From positions 1-39,772 of the IMG/VR virus record IMGVR_UViG_3300017917_001531: DNA of 39,772 nucleotides. One strand, given 5' to 3'. Shown here one piece after another: positions 22,440 to 31,455 of the stretch. The stretch's first letter is position 1; the number at the start of each line of letters is the position of its first letter. The notes beneath the pieces are model-generated. The model searched no databases. It saw nothing but the letters and a program-made list of their open reading frames with translations, and was not told where the DNA came from. A program made the position numbers and the translations under genes. This DNA is from a virus.

Positions 22440-23831
22440 TTAAAACTTAAACCCATCAAACGACTCTGTCTTTTGTCTGCGCCCAAATGTAGTCTTGTCG
22501 AACATAGGTTCATCGTCGTCTCTTCCTGCATCAGCTAATCCATCTTGTGCGGATGCTTCTGTGTCATATAATTTCATCTTTGCTCTATCAATTCCAATAA
22601 CGAATCTCTTGTAAAAACTTGGATCATTATATCGGTTCTTCAATTGCTTAACGATAATCTGATTCAATGCTTCTAGTTCTTCATTACTGACTAGCGCAAA
22701 CATAAAGTCAGCTGTCGCAGGTAATCCAAATGATTCTGAAGTGTCCTCAAGTCCTGGGTCTGAGTTTGTATATCCAGATCTAGTTGTTTGAGTTGCACTA
22801 ACAATAGGCACATTATGTTCAACTGCCAATCCCCTTAATTCCTCTGCGATTGCCTTAACATATGTATAAGAATTAATATTTGACCCTTGCTTAAGTCTTT
22901 GGCTTGCACAGATATTCAAGTAATCAATAAAGATAATGTCTGGTTTAAAGTCACGCTTTAGTTTCAATTCTTCAAGCAAAGCACGGAAATGACCAGAGTG
23001 TGCGCCAGCTGTTGGGTATTCTTTAATAATAAGTTTACCTTGGGTCTTTTTAGAGATCTTATCAATCCTAGTTTCATAAATGTCTCTGTCGATAACTTTC
23101 AGTTCATCCATGGTCAGGTTCAAGAGGTTCGCATCGATACGTTCAGCGATACGTTCTTCAGCCATCTCCATTGTTATGTATAATACATTTTTACCCTGAT
23201 TCAAAACAGAGCCAGCAACGTGACACATAAACAGCGATTTACCAACACCAGTACCAGCCAGTGCGATGTTTAGAGTTTTCTTACTCAACCCACCTTTGGT
23301 GATTTTGTTGAACATCTCCAGATCGAAAGGAATCTTCTCCTCGACACGATGGTAGAATTCATATCGTTCTGTGTGGTCTGCGAGGTAGTCGTGACCAACA
23401 TGACTATCAAAAGAAACGGCAAGAGCATCAGATAGAATAGAAGGAATAGCATCTTGTGTGTGAACCTTATCTTTACCATCAATAATTTTAATGGAAGCCA
23501 GAATGGCATTATAAACAGCACGATCTTTACAAAATTTTTCTGTGCTTTGAAGCAACCAGTCCTCGTTGACTGGCTCGTGGTCTAATTTTTGAATGTACTC
23601 AGTTAGTTCAGAAAGTTCTTTGTCTGTTAAATCTTTTCTATTGCTAACTTCAATAGCTAAAACATCTTTGCTTGCTGGTTTGTTGTACTTATTAAAAAAC
23701 TCAATCACTTCATACGCTACAATAGATTCTTTTCTATCTGCAAAGTAATCTCTTTTTATAAATGGAATAACTTTCCTACAGTAATGTTCATCATAAATCA
23801 GATTGGTTAAAATCTTTTGTTCTATTCTCAT
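22440..23831 (-). CDS. 41: Replicative DNA helicase, T4 gp41 type
   Basis: 463 residues from ATG 23831; a GTG at 23840 would add MGL. DnaB-like hexameric 5'-3' helicase that unwinds the fork and works with primase gp61. The RecA-like domain has Walker A AGTGVGKS (about 192-199) and Walker B KPDIIFIDYLNI, then SATQTTRSGY and the C-terminal QLKNRYNDPSFYKRF region typical of the DnaB family. The length matches T4 gp41 (about 475). The start overlaps the preceding small gene by about 40 bases. It is directly followed by the dioxygenase gene. Confidence 0.92.
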   Translation of the reverse strand: MRIEQKILTNLIYDEHYCRKVIPFIKRDYFADRKESIVAYEVIEFFNKYNKPASKDVLAIEVSNRKDLTDKELSELTEYIQKLDHEPVNEDWLLQSTEKFCKDRAVYNAILASIKIIDGKDKVHTQDAIPSILSDALAVSFDSHVGHDYLADHTERYEFYHRVEEKIPFDLEMFNKITKGGLSKKTLNIALAGTGVGKSLFMCHVAGSVLNQGKNVLYITMEMAEERIAERIDANLLNLTMDELKVIDRDIYETRIDKISKKTQGKLIIKEYPTAGAHSGHFRALLEELKLKRDFKPDIIFIDYLNICASQRLKQGSNINSYTYVKAIAEELRGLAVEHNVPIVSATQTTRSGYTNSDPGLEDTSESFGLPATADFMFALVSNEELEALNQIIVKQLKNRYNDPSFYKRFVIGIDRAKMKLYDTEASAQDGLADAGRDDDEPMFDKTTFGRRQKTESFDGFKF

Positions 23832-24105
23832 CAACCCCACCAGTGTAAACTAAGTTGTTTTTTAAAAGACCTTCTTCCAACATATCAATAAGGATATCAC
23901 CGATATGTTGCCTAAACTCTGCGGCATTTACTTGGCCACCAGGATTATCTTCTATGTTATATTCAAACTGCACTCGAAGAACATTATCTTCTTCAAGTAA
24001 ACGGACTCTACCGTAAGTATAAATTATACCCTTATACTTACCATCTGTCAATAATATCTTGTAAAGTCCATCTACATCGTCATCTAACAATGTGTAATTC
24101 TTCAT
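23791..24105 (-). CDS. Small conserved protein between uvsX and gp41, unknown function
   Basis: 104 residues, acidic, with beta-type alternation (GLYKILLTDGKYKGIIYTYGRVRLLEED, LRVQFEYNI) and a helix (RQHIGDILIDMLEEGLLKN). Small genes at this position are familiar in aquatic T4-like phages, but their function is not known to me. It overlaps the uvsX stop by four bases and extends into the gp41 start, so it is translationally coupled to both and may act in recombination or helicase loading; that is inference from position. Confidence 0.65.
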   Translation of the reverse strand: MKNYTLLDDDVDGLYKILLTDGKYKGIIYTYGRVRLLEEDNVLRVQFEYNIEDNPGGQVNAAEFRQHIGDILIDMLEEGLLKNNLVYTGGVDENRTKDFNQSDL

Positions 24106-25154
24106 TCCTCGAATTCCAAGTTGTTAAGTGCAGCATCCAAGTCGTCAGCCTTAATCATATCGCTAACTCCAATTGAATACTTGTTTTTAACAAAATCGTA
24201 AAAAGACTTGTCCATTAAAATTGGCATCCAAAACTCTTTTGTTTCTGTGTCTTTTTCTCTGTAGTTCTTTTCTTCACCAGCCTTTGCATACCAACCATTC
24301 TTTGGTTTGATTACGTGACCGCTTTCGAGAGCAAGATCAAGCAGACCGCTCCACTTGCTAATACCACCATCAAAAGATACGCTAACAGGTATCTTAGATT
24401 TTTCTTTAACATATCTACTTTTCTCTACGTTGATAATAAAATTGTAACCAGTTACTTCAGTGCCATCTTTTTCTTGCTGGCGACCAAGAATAAAGATGTT
24501 GTCAGCAGAGTAGTAAGAACCAGTACCACCACCAACGATATCTTTGGGGAACATTCCAATCTCTTTATATGTATGATTCACTACAACCATAGGAATGTCT
24601 TTCATGGTCAAGTGTGGTGTGACCATACGGAACAATGACTTTAATTGCTTGGCACGAGTCATGTCAGCAGCAGACTTACCTTCTAACGCATCCTCAACTT
24701 CTTTCTTTGATGCAAGGTTACCAATAGAGTCAATGACAATCATCAGCTTGTCACCACGATCTACATTCTGCATTTGCTGCATGATGTCGAACTTTAATTG
24801 CTCGATGTCAGTGATTGGAGTATGAACAACTCTATCGGTATCAATACCAAACGAATCGAAATAAGACTGCGGAGTACCAAACTCGCTATCGTAGAAAAGG
24901 AGTGCTGCATCTTCGTATTTGTCCAAGTAAGATTTTGCCATCAGTAAGCTGAATGCCGTCTTAAAATGTTTTGATGGACCAGCCCACATTGTAAGACCTG
25001 GAGTTAAACCACCATCTAAGCGACCAGACAATGCCACGTTAATGACAGGAATGGAAGTAGGAATCATATCCTTCTTAGTGAAGAATTTAGACTCAGAAAG
25101 AATCGCAGATTCTTTAATTGTGCTGTTCTTTTTAATTTTGTCTAGTATGCTCAT
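24102..25154 (-). CDS. uvsX: RecA-like recombinase UvsX
   Basis: 350 residues. Strand-exchange protein for recombination-dependent replication and repair. The Walker A segment WAGPSKHFKTAFS (about 57-69) has the distinctive UvsX form GPSKxFK(T/S); Walker B is KLMIVIDSIG, and DIVGGGTGSYYSADNIFILG contains the L2/DNA-binding region. The length is near T4 UvsX (391), somewhat shorter at the C-terminus. The C-terminal tail is acidic (DDLDAALNNLEFEE), as in RecA-type regulators. It lies after the thioredoxin gene and before the unknown gene and gp41. Confidence 0.93.
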   Translation of the reverse strand: MSILDKIKKNSTIKESAILSESKFFTKKDMIPTSIPVINVALSGRLDGGLTPGLTMWAGPSKHFKTAFSLLMAKSYLDKYEDAALLFYDSEFGTPQSYFDSFGIDTDRVVHTPITDIEQLKFDIMQQMQNVDRGDKLMIVIDSIGNLASKKEVEDALEGKSAADMTRAKQLKSLFRMVTPHLTMKDIPMVVVNHTYKEIGMFPKDIVGGGTGSYYSADNIFILGRQQEKDGTEVTGYNFIINVEKSRYVKEKSKIPVSVSFDGGISKWSGLLDLALESGHVIKPKNGWYAKAGEEKNYREKDTETKEFWMPILMDKSFYDFVKNKYSIGVSDMIKADDLDAALNNLEFEE

Positions 25155-25165
25155 ATCAGGTTCCT

Positions 25166-25417
25166 TTATTCACTTAGAAATTTAATCAGTTTAGTTTCGT
25201 CCATAGTCCCGACGTGTCGTTTAATTTCGTTTTCGTTGTCGTCAACAATGACGATTGTTGGCACAGATCTAACTTTAAAGTTTTGAGCCATGAAAATATT
25301 TTCATCAATGTTGACACTCTCTACCGTCATTGGCAGTTTGTCTTTGGCATTATTAATAACTGTTGTCAGTGCCTTACATGGTCCACACCACTCAGCATAA
25401 AATTTAATCGCTTTCAT
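25166..25417 (-). CDS. Small thioredoxin
   Basis: 83 residues from ATG 25417, chosen because AGGAA precedes it at six bases; the frame extends to 25489 without a ribosome site and would overlap gp43. The CGPC redox motif (Cys 11, Cys 14) is in FYAEWCGPCKAL, and the cis-proline loop is VRSVPTIVIV. The protein is shorter than bacterial thioredoxins (about 105), lacking the first strand and helix, as in several phage thioredoxin/glutaredoxin-like proteins. It probably serves as a reductant for ribonucleotide reductase, and could also reduce the AhpC-type peroxiredoxin encoded at 38429. Confidence 0.88.
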   Translation of the reverse strand: MKAIKFYAEWCGPCKALTTVINNAKDKLPMTVESVNIDENIFMAQNFKVRSVPTIVIVDDNENEIKRHVGTMDETKLIKFLSE

Positions 25418-25430
25418 CGTATTCCTTTCT

Positions 25431-27920
25431 TTATCCAAAGAAATCTTCCAGAGAAGTTTCTTCTTTTGTTTTCCATCCAAGAGGTTCAATTACAATCTGT
25501 AGGGCATCTTCGAATACCTTTTCAAATTGTTTATCATAATCTATGTATGCTTCTAATTTAAGTTCTTTTGGAAGATGCTGAGCGAATGCTATAACATCTT
25601 CTTGGATAGGATTAGGTGTCAGTAAATAGACAAACTTAATCTTATCACCATCACGAATTGCCTGATACTTTTTATCTAACCCAAGACGTTTTAGGTGGTG
25701 GTTATATAGCAAAGCACCACGAACATGAATCGGTGTTCCCTTTGCATAGATGGGAGAACCAGCGTACTGCTTCATACCGTTAACACCACGAGGGAATGCG
25801 ATATCATGAACAGGCATACTATCAAACTCACGTTTGAAGTCTAGAACATATTTGTGCAAATCCTTTTCAGTGCCATGCAAAATCACCTGTAAAGAGTCAT
25901 GAAGTTTGTCACGAATGACTGCAGGTGTAGATGACTTGACCATCTCAAGACCCATCACCTTTACCTTAGGTTTGGCAAACTGTACACCCTCAGAGTTGTG
26001 CACGTTGATAATGTATCGTTTCTTGGCAGTCCAAATTGCTTTGTCAGCCAACACCTCACGCTTCATCTGCATCTTTTGACTATATGCATTCATATAGTCT
26101 GCTAGTTCCTGATAACCTTGGTCAATAAATGGTTGGAAAACTTCCTCGCACATCTTGTCCATAGTTTTGATCTTTTGTTCTGTAGTTTTTCCTACACAAA
26201 CTTTTTCGATCAATTCTTCTAGCGTCAAGTAGATTGAATCTGTATCAATAGCAACTACAAAGTCTTTGTCTTCAGACTTAAGAGTTTTGTTTAACATGGC
26301 ATTCAATTTGTTTGCCATCCAACGAATTGACAGTTGTCCCGAAAGTGTAATTCCTTCAGCCATACGGATATCAAAGTAACGGAAATATTGGTTACCCATC
26401 GCACCATAAGCAGAGTTTAATGCAATCTTCATAGCCATCTGCAAGTTGTTGAGACGAGAGATATCTTTCAACAAGTGTTTTTGTGACTTGTCGTGTTCAT
26501 ATTGCTGCTGAATCTTAAGCATCTGTTTCTTAAACTTAGAACGATTAGCATACATCTGTTCCATCAACTCAGGCATGAATCCTTTGACATCTCTACGATA
26601 ACACCAACCATTTGCAGATAGACAAAGGTCTCTGCGTTTAGCATATGTTGTATCAATCTCTTTGTTTAATAATTTATCAACAGTACAAGAAATCTTCTCG
26701 TGTGTCAATGTTTCTGGGGAAATATTGTACTGCATAATCAAGTGGGGATATAGCGAGTTCAAGTCAAACGATGCCATCCACTTGTGCTGTCCAACCAATG
26801 GGTCTTTAACGAACGCACCTTCAAATTGTGCATCTTTACCACCATTGGATACCTTCATTGGAATCACAATACCCTTTTTACGCAGGTGGTTGTAGATAAT
26901 AGTATCCCACATACGAACCTGCGAGTATACATCTTCAAAGTTAATCTTAGCATTGTATGCCATAGTAAGATGCAGTTCAATCAAACGCATCTTATCTTCT
27001 AACTTGTCAACCAGTTCAACGTCATGAATGTTATACTCAACAAAATTGTCCCAGTAATTGGTATAGAAATCTTTAAAGTCAGTTCCTGGATTATCTTTCT
27101 TTTTGTCGCCTAGTTCCTGCTCAGCGATATAGTCCAGTCTGTAGGATTCTTGTTTGGTGTAAGTATACTTTTTGTACAACTCAAGATAGTCAAGCTGACT
27201 AATACCAGAAATATCATAGTGGAGTTCTTCATTACCTTTAATGAATGTATTACGTTCGTTGATTAAACCCCATGGACTAATCTTTTTAGCAAATGATTCG
27301 CCAAGTTCACGTGACAGCCTCTTGATAAGATAGGGCATGTCAAAGAAGTCAGTGTTCCAACCAGTGATAACATCTGGATAGTTTTGCTGCCACCAAATGA
27401 TAAACTCTTTCAACAGCTGTTGTTCATCACGACAGTTGACGTATGTAACATCATCACGTTGGGTGTCATATGGTTTAACACCCCAAGTGATAACCCTTTT
27501 ACTCTGTAAATCTTTGACAGTGATCAGTAGAATCTCTTCGTTGGCGCTACGAATATCTGGGAAACCATACTCAGTTGAAGTTTCGATGTCAATAGTAAAC
27601 ACACGGATCTGTTCCATGTCCCAGTTTACATCGTCTTCATAGGTGTCACTGATGTATTGATATGCGTAATTGGTGTTACCGTAAATAGCAAACCCAGAAA
27701 CATCCTCGTACTTTTTAACAAACTCACGAGTCTCTTTAATAGTTCCAGGTTTCATCTCGTCAACATACGTACCTTCCAAAGTCTGCCATTTAGATTGAGA
27801 CTTAGAAGTGACAAAAAGCGTAGGGTAGAAATCTACCTTACGCATATATCGTCTACCGTTTTCGTAACCGATGACGAACATCTTGTCGCCATATGGTGCT
27901 ACACTAGTATAAAATTCCAT
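25431..27920 (-). CDS. 43: Family B DNA polymerase, T4 gp43 type
   Basis: 829 residues. Replicative polymerase with 3'-5' proofreading. Exonuclease motif I is FTIDIETSTEYG (about 108-119), with later exonuclease residues in GWNTDFFDMPYL and YNIHDVELV. Polymerase motif A is FDLNSLYPHL, motif B KIALNSAYGAMG and motif C AIDTDSIYL. The thumb ends in KEETSLEDFFG, a hydrophobic/acidic C-terminus of the type that binds sliding clamp gp45. It is a single uninterrupted frame, without the intein or split seen in some T4-like polymerases. It overlaps the exonuclease gene by one base. Confidence 0.96.
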   Translation of the reverse strand: MEFYTSVAPYGDKMFVIGYENGRRYMRKVDFYPTLFVTSKSQSKWQTLEGTYVDEMKPGTIKETREFVKKYEDVSGFAIYGNTNYAYQYISDTYEDDVNWDMEQIRVFTIDIETSTEYGFPDIRSANEEILLITVKDLQSKRVITWGVKPYDTQRDDVTYVNCRDEQQLLKEFIIWWQQNYPDVITGWNTDFFDMPYLIKRLSRELGESFAKKISPWGLINERNTFIKGNEELHYDISGISQLDYLELYKKYTYTKQESYRLDYIAEQELGDKKKDNPGTDFKDFYTNYWDNFVEYNIHDVELVDKLEDKMRLIELHLTMAYNAKINFEDVYSQVRMWDTIIYNHLRKKGIVIPMKVSNGGKDAQFEGAFVKDPLVGQHKWMASFDLNSLYPHLIMQYNISPETLTHEKISCTVDKLLNKEIDTTYAKRRDLCLSANGWCYRRDVKGFMPELMEQMYANRSKFKKQMLKIQQQYEHDKSQKHLLKDISRLNNLQMAMKIALNSAYGAMGNQYFRYFDIRMAEGITLSGQLSIRWMANKLNAMLNKTLKSEDKDFVVAIDTDSIYLTLEELIEKVCVGKTTEQKIKTMDKMCEEVFQPFIDQGYQELADYMNAYSQKMQMKREVLADKAIWTAKKRYIINVHNSEGVQFAKPKVKVMGLEMVKSSTPAVIRDKLHDSLQVILHGTEKDLHKYVLDFKREFDSMPVHDIAFPRGVNGMKQYAGSPIYAKGTPIHVRGALLYNHHLKRLGLDKKYQAIRDGDKIKFVYLLTPNPIQEDVIAFAQHLPKELKLEAYIDYDKQFEKVFEDALQIVIEPLGWKTKEETSLEDFFG

Positions 27921-28489
27921 TAAGTTGTTTTTCCGTACATTAGTTGCATAGCGTCCAGTGCGCAGTCGTGAACAGGATGGTGCTTAATAACTTCGTGTCG
28001 TTTAAAGAGGGGATGGTCTACATCTACATATCCGTTGGTAGTTCCATACAAAACATCAACAGCGGTTCGAACATCACGCCACATATTATACCCTGTGATT
28101 TCTTGCAAGCCAAATTTAACTGCCAAAGAATCGATCACAAGTTGATCCAGTGAACCACGTGCCCACATAGTTTGTTTACTTGCGTTTGGAAATTTTGCCA
28201 TGTAGTCATACAACTTTTGCATTCCATTTTCTACAGTCATGTCTTCACGACTAGGTGTTAGGCTAACTTGCTTAACATAATCGTGTTGTTCTTTCCACCA
28301 CTCGAGAGTAGACTTAGAAACAGTACGACCAATGTCCATCTGTTCCTTTGCATTAAACTTCACAAAGCATGCGTCATCAAGCATGTCTTGATATGTTGGT
28401 CGTTTTTCTGGATCAAAATGAACCAATGCTGCCGATAAAACGACAGCATTAGATTCTACGCCAAGAGTTTCTACATCGAAGATAAACAT
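27920..28489 (-). CDS. DEDD-family 3'-5' exonuclease
   Basis: 189 residues. DnaQ-like fold with motif I FDVETLG (Asp 5, Glu 7), a middle Asp in ARGSLDQLVID, and motif III HPVHDCALDA with His 171 and Asp 175, giving the DEDDh pattern. The size and the WWKEQ segment recall stand-alone phage exonucleases and Rv2179c-like exoribonucleases. It could trim DNA or RNA ends; T4 DexA is a possible analogue. It is encoded directly before the DNA polymerase, with one-base overlap at each end, so it belongs to the replication operon. Confidence 0.8.
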   Translation of the reverse strand: MFIFDVETLGVESNAVVLSAALVHFDPEKRPTYQDMLDDACFVKFNAKEQMDIGRTVSKSTLEWWKEQHDYVKQVSLTPSREDMTVENGMQKLYDYMAKFPNASKQTMWARGSLDQLVIDSLAVKFGLQEITGYNMWRDVRTAVDVLYGTTNGYVDVDHPLFKRHEVIKHHPVHDCALDAMQLMYGKTT

Positions 28490-28821
28490 TATCTGTCCTT
28501 GTTCACATACCCAATTTCTGTCACAAACGCTTCTATCTTTTTATCATCTGACCATGGTGTTCCATACTTTCCATTACAATAGTCATTGTCTTCAGCAACA
28601 AGTTTAAGAATTTCTTCTCGTGTAACTTCTCTGGAACCAATGATTGTTTCGCCGAGCCACTTCTGAGAAAATTCTTTCATCTCTTCCATTGTAACAGTAT
28701 CTTCTGCCCACTGAATGGCAGTACACGGAACTTCACGATCGTTATGATCGTCAGGAACTTCAATCACATAACGCATGCGATATTGAGAGATTGTTTCAAC
28801 CAATACAAATTTACTCACCAC
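28489..28821 (-). CDS. Conserved small phage protein, unknown function
   Basis: 110 residues, acidic. The opening SKFVLVETISQYRMRYVIEVPDD with a later DTVTMEEMKEFSQKWLGETI looks like a small alpha/beta protein family repeatedly seen in T4-like phages. No catalytic residue pattern is evident. It overlaps the upstream zinc-ribbon-like gene by 11 bases and the exonuclease gene by one. Early replication-operon context; possibly a regulator or host-interaction protein. Confidence 0.65.
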   Translation of the reverse strand: MVSKFVLVETISQYRMRYVIEVPDDHNDREVPCTAIQWAEDTVTMEEMKEFSQKWLGETIIGSREVTREEILKLVAEDNDYCNGKYGTPWSDDKKIEAFVTEIGYVNKDR

Positions 28822-29356
28822 TTATCTCCTTGAATTTAAGTTGATGTTCTGCTTCGTGTTCATCACAAAGAGTACGGATCCAACCACCACTACGGCGCAC
28901 ACCTTTGTTACCACACTTTTCGCAAGTGCGATCTGCCCAAGTCTCAGCCATTGTTACCATACCAGCAATGTGCTCATCACCACCATGATAATAGAAACGT
29001 AGTCCACCAAACTTTTCTTTGATCTGATCAACTACAATCCACTCAACACGTGGAATGATTTCGTGCGGGGTTGACATGATATCATCTGCACGATCCATAT
29101 CCCAATCACTTGGTGCTTTACCTTTACAGATAAACTGCAGTACAGCATCACGACCCCTATCACGTGCACGATCTAGTCGTAGTTGATATGTGCGAGTGCT
29201 ACGCTTCCACTTGGTGTAATGATCAATCTGACTAACCAATGCTTCAATGATAGGATACCATCCTTCACTAATTGCGAATCCACCATACTGTTTACCCTCG
29301 CCAAAGTAGCGAGGATATTTTTCAGTCATATGTTTTTCAAATTCATCGTAGTTCAT
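28811..29356 (-). CDS. Conserved phage protein with C-terminal zinc-finger-like motif
   Basis: 181 residues from ATG 29356, chosen for GGAG six bases upstream; an earlier in-frame start at 29374 overlaps the kinase-like gene. The N-terminal part (FEKHMTEKYPRYFGEGKQYGGFAISEGWY) and the middle KEKFGGLRFYYHGGDEHI are typical of a family in T4-like phages and other phages. The C-terminus has CEKCGNKGVRRSGGWIRTLC followed by DEHEAEH, a probable zinc site from three Cys and a His. Function unknown; nucleic-acid binding is a reasonable guess. Confidence 0.65.
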   Translation of the reverse strand: MNYDEFEKHMTEKYPRYFGEGKQYGGFAISEGWYPIIEALVSQIDHYTKWKRSTRTYQLRLDRARDRGRDAVLQFICKGKAPSDWDMDRADDIMSTPHEIIPRVEWIVVDQIKEKFGGLRFYYHGGDEHIAGMVTMAETWADRTCEKCGNKGVRRSGGWIRTLCDEHEAEHQLKFKEISGE

Positions 29357-29358
29357 GC

Positions 29359-29829
29359 TCACTCCGCATACCAAATTTCATTAAAACCTTCTTGTTCAGT
29401 AGGTGGTTCTGTTTCCAGTTGAGAAGCCATACTTGAAACAACTTCCCAAGGAATAATCTTACCAGGACGTGACGCTAATCGTTGTTGTAGCTCTACAGCT
29501 GGTGGTGTCTTCATCACAACTGCGATCTTATAATAGTCTGGCAACATACGAATCTTCTTCGCACGAGTAGCAACAGTAGTGCTAGTTTGATCCCAGATAA
29601 TATCTACTTTATGCTCTCTGTAGAATACAACTTGTGCTGCCATCTTTTCTACTGCAGTCGGCATGTATTCTTGAAATACATCAGAATATGTTTTGCCTTG
29701 CTGCTTGGCATAGTCTTCTACAAATTGATCTGTACTAACAACTGGCAAACCAAGAGCCCATATCTGATTCTTAATCCATGTACTCTTGCCAGATCCAGGC
29801 ACACCAACCATTACGTACAACTTATTCAT
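29359..29829 (-). CDS. P-loop polynucleotide-kinase-like protein
   Basis: 156 residues. Walker A GVPGSGKST lies at 9-17, after a short strand (NKLYVMV). VVSTDQFVEDY and IIWDQTSTTVATRAKKI follow the pattern of the T4 PseT kinase domain, where a DxxR/T-type motif contacts the 5' end, and KTPPAVELQQRLASRPGKIIP is the Arg-bearing lid region. No C-terminal phosphatase domain is present. The stop of the ligase gene overlaps its start by four bases, so kinase and ligase are made together, which suggests end-healing followed by sealing. A small-molecule kinase is the alternative. Confidence 0.75.
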   Translation of the reverse strand: MNKLYVMVGVPGSGKSTWIKNQIWALGLPVVSTDQFVEDYAKQQGKTYSDVFQEYMPTAVEKMAAQVVFYREHKVDIIWDQTSTTVATRAKKIRMLPDYYKIAVVMKTPPAVELQQRLASRPGKIIPWEVVSSMASQLETEPPTEQEGFNEIWYAE

Positions 29830-31118
29830 TTGATATCTTTATCTTTGTCTGCAATATTTTTGTCTTCACGAATCTCTACAAAAATCGGCAAGAACAAAGA
29901 TTCTTCTCCAGCTTTGTTTTTGATTCTAGAATTATACTTCACTGCAACGATTTTGTCAATTAGTTTTTCTTTCCAAAGAGTTTTGCGATGATCATCGTTG
30001 AAACCAGATCCAACATTAACTTTAACTACACCATCTGCAGACTCGCAAATAATTGCACCTAGCATACCTGCATACTTGCCAGTACCTTCTTCAACTGCAA
30101 CAATCTTCAAGTCGCATTCTAGTTCACCTTTGAATTTGATCTGATGTTTAGCACGTTTGTCTTCCCAGATACCACGTTTGTCCTTAAGGATAATACCTTC
30201 TTCACCTCGCTGCAGGAATTCCTCGAACAGTGCCTTCGCTGTGTCATAGTTTTCTACTTCCCAGCTTCTCACAATAGAAACTTTCTCAGGTGAGTGTTTT
30301 TCAATTAGTGCAGTTAGAGAATCGAAACGCTTACCATAAGCTACAGGACATTCACCATCTTCAAAATAAATGTATGGAATAATGTCCCAGATGGTGGCAC
30401 GAACCTTACGTGCTTCCAAGTCAGAGATTGTACCCTTGTTGGCTTTGTTCAGAATACCGTTACCAGTCTGACGATCGAGCACAACACCCTTGTCGTTGAC
30501 CAGCAACTCTCCATCAAACACACAATCTACATCTCCAGCCATCTTGATAAAGTCAGCATCAAGATTTCCTAGCAGTTGGATTTCTTTGCCATTGCGAGAG
30601 CGGTATTCCACTTTGCCATTCCGAACGATGGCGTTGAACCGCATTCCATCCATTTTGAGTTGCACTAGTGCTGGGAATTGTACTTTGTCTACTAGTTTCT
30701 GTTCGAAGCCACTGCACAGCATCACTGGATACTCTCGGATCAAACCAGACCAAACCACGTTTGCGGTGCTTACCTGTACTCCACATTTCAAATCTTTCTG
30801 GACAACACGTTCAATAACTTTTGCGTCGTCAATCGATAGAGATGACAAAAGCATTCGAAGATATTCGATTGCTGCATTACCTGTAACAGTACGAGAGGAT
30901 AGATCATATAATCCATTTAGCGCATTCTCCAATGATGTAGTATGTTTGTCTTGAGTATAAGACGGGATTTTACGAATGTAAAAGTTCGTAAATGGGTCGA
31001 GAGCCAACCGCACAACTTCCCGTAGGGTTTCGTTATCGCTATGACTAGAAAGTTGCTCGATTTTGAAATTACGAGATGCGTTTGCGGCAAGACTCTCGAA
31101 AAACTTATTGATGTTCAT
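29826..31118 (-). CDS. 30: ATP-dependent DNA ligase, T4 gp30 type
   Basis: 430 residues; seals nicks in replication and repair. Motif I is LVQLKMDGMR with the adenylated Lys at 155. Further motifs: YRSRNGKEI, CVFDGELLV (motif III), EEGIILKD (IV) and HQIKFKGELECDLKIV (V). The N-terminal helical domain (1-140) and the C-terminal OB region (about 345-430, KYAGMLGAIICES...VGSGFNDDHRKTLW) are present. It is slightly shorter than T4 gp30 (487). It sits between the SWIM-finger gene and the kinase-like gene, overlapping both. Confidence 0.93.
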   Translation of the reverse strand: MNINKFFESLAANASRNFKIEQLSSHSDNETLREVVRLALDPFTNFYIRKIPSYTQDKHTTSLENALNGLYDLSSRTVTGNAAIEYLRMLLSSLSIDDAKVIERVVQKDLKCGVQVSTANVVWSGLIREYPVMLCSGFEQKLVDKVQFPALVQLKMDGMRFNAIVRNGKVEYRSRNGKEIQLLGNLDADFIKMAGDVDCVFDGELLVNDKGVVLDRQTGNGILNKANKGTISDLEARKVRATIWDIIPYIYFEDGECPVAYGKRFDSLTALIEKHSPEKVSIVRSWEVENYDTAKALFEEFLQRGEEGIILKDKRGIWEDKRAKHQIKFKGELECDLKIVAVEEGTGKYAGMLGAIICESADGVVKVNVGSGFNDDHRKTLWKEKLIDKIVAVKYNSRIKNKAGEESLFLPIFVEIREDKNIADKDKDIK

Positions 31119-31455
31119 TCTTCACCTGTTCAATGTGTTTACATTTTGCATGAAATTTAAAACCGATGCATGTGCAAGACATACCATTGTCTGTTTCTTC
31201 TACATAATATACATGGTCTTTGCTACCTGGAATCTTCCATCGTTTGCTATTTGTTTTATCTTCGTAGCGTTGCAAGATTTTGAATTTGCGATATCGAGTA
31301 TTAAACCCGATTGGGTTTTTGAATTTTTGAAAATCGTTTGGATTGTGCCACTTGAAGTATCCTATAATCTTAGTCATTGAGTCATTCATAAGATATGTAT
31401 GGTTAGGTTGTCGATGTTCGACTTTCCATACAGTAATTTCTTTAGCAAGAATCAT
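31105..31455 (-). CDS. Small SWIM-type zinc-finger protein
   Basis: 116 residues, basic. The C-terminal MSCTCIGFKFHAKCKHIEQV matches the SWIM pattern CxC...CxH (cysteines near 93, 95 and 104, His 106), a zinc-binding fold that contacts DNA or proteins. The N-terminal part is rich in Lys and aromatics (GYFKWHNPNDFQKFKNPIG). AGGAA precedes the start, which overlaps the upstream stop as ATGA. It is followed by DNA ligase with a 14-base overlap, suggesting a role with ligase or replication, though none is shown. Confidence 0.75.
   Translation of the reverse strand: MILAKEITVWKVEHRQPNHTYLMNDSMTKIIGYFKWHNPNDFQKFKNPIGFNTRYRKFKILQRYEDKTNSKRWKIPGSKDHVYYVEETDNGMSCTCIGFKFHAKCKHIEQVKNEHQ

Noticed and set aside
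25431-27920. Intein or split in the DNA polymerase gene
   Set aside because: Motifs A, B and C follow at normal spacing in one uninterrupted 829-residue frame.
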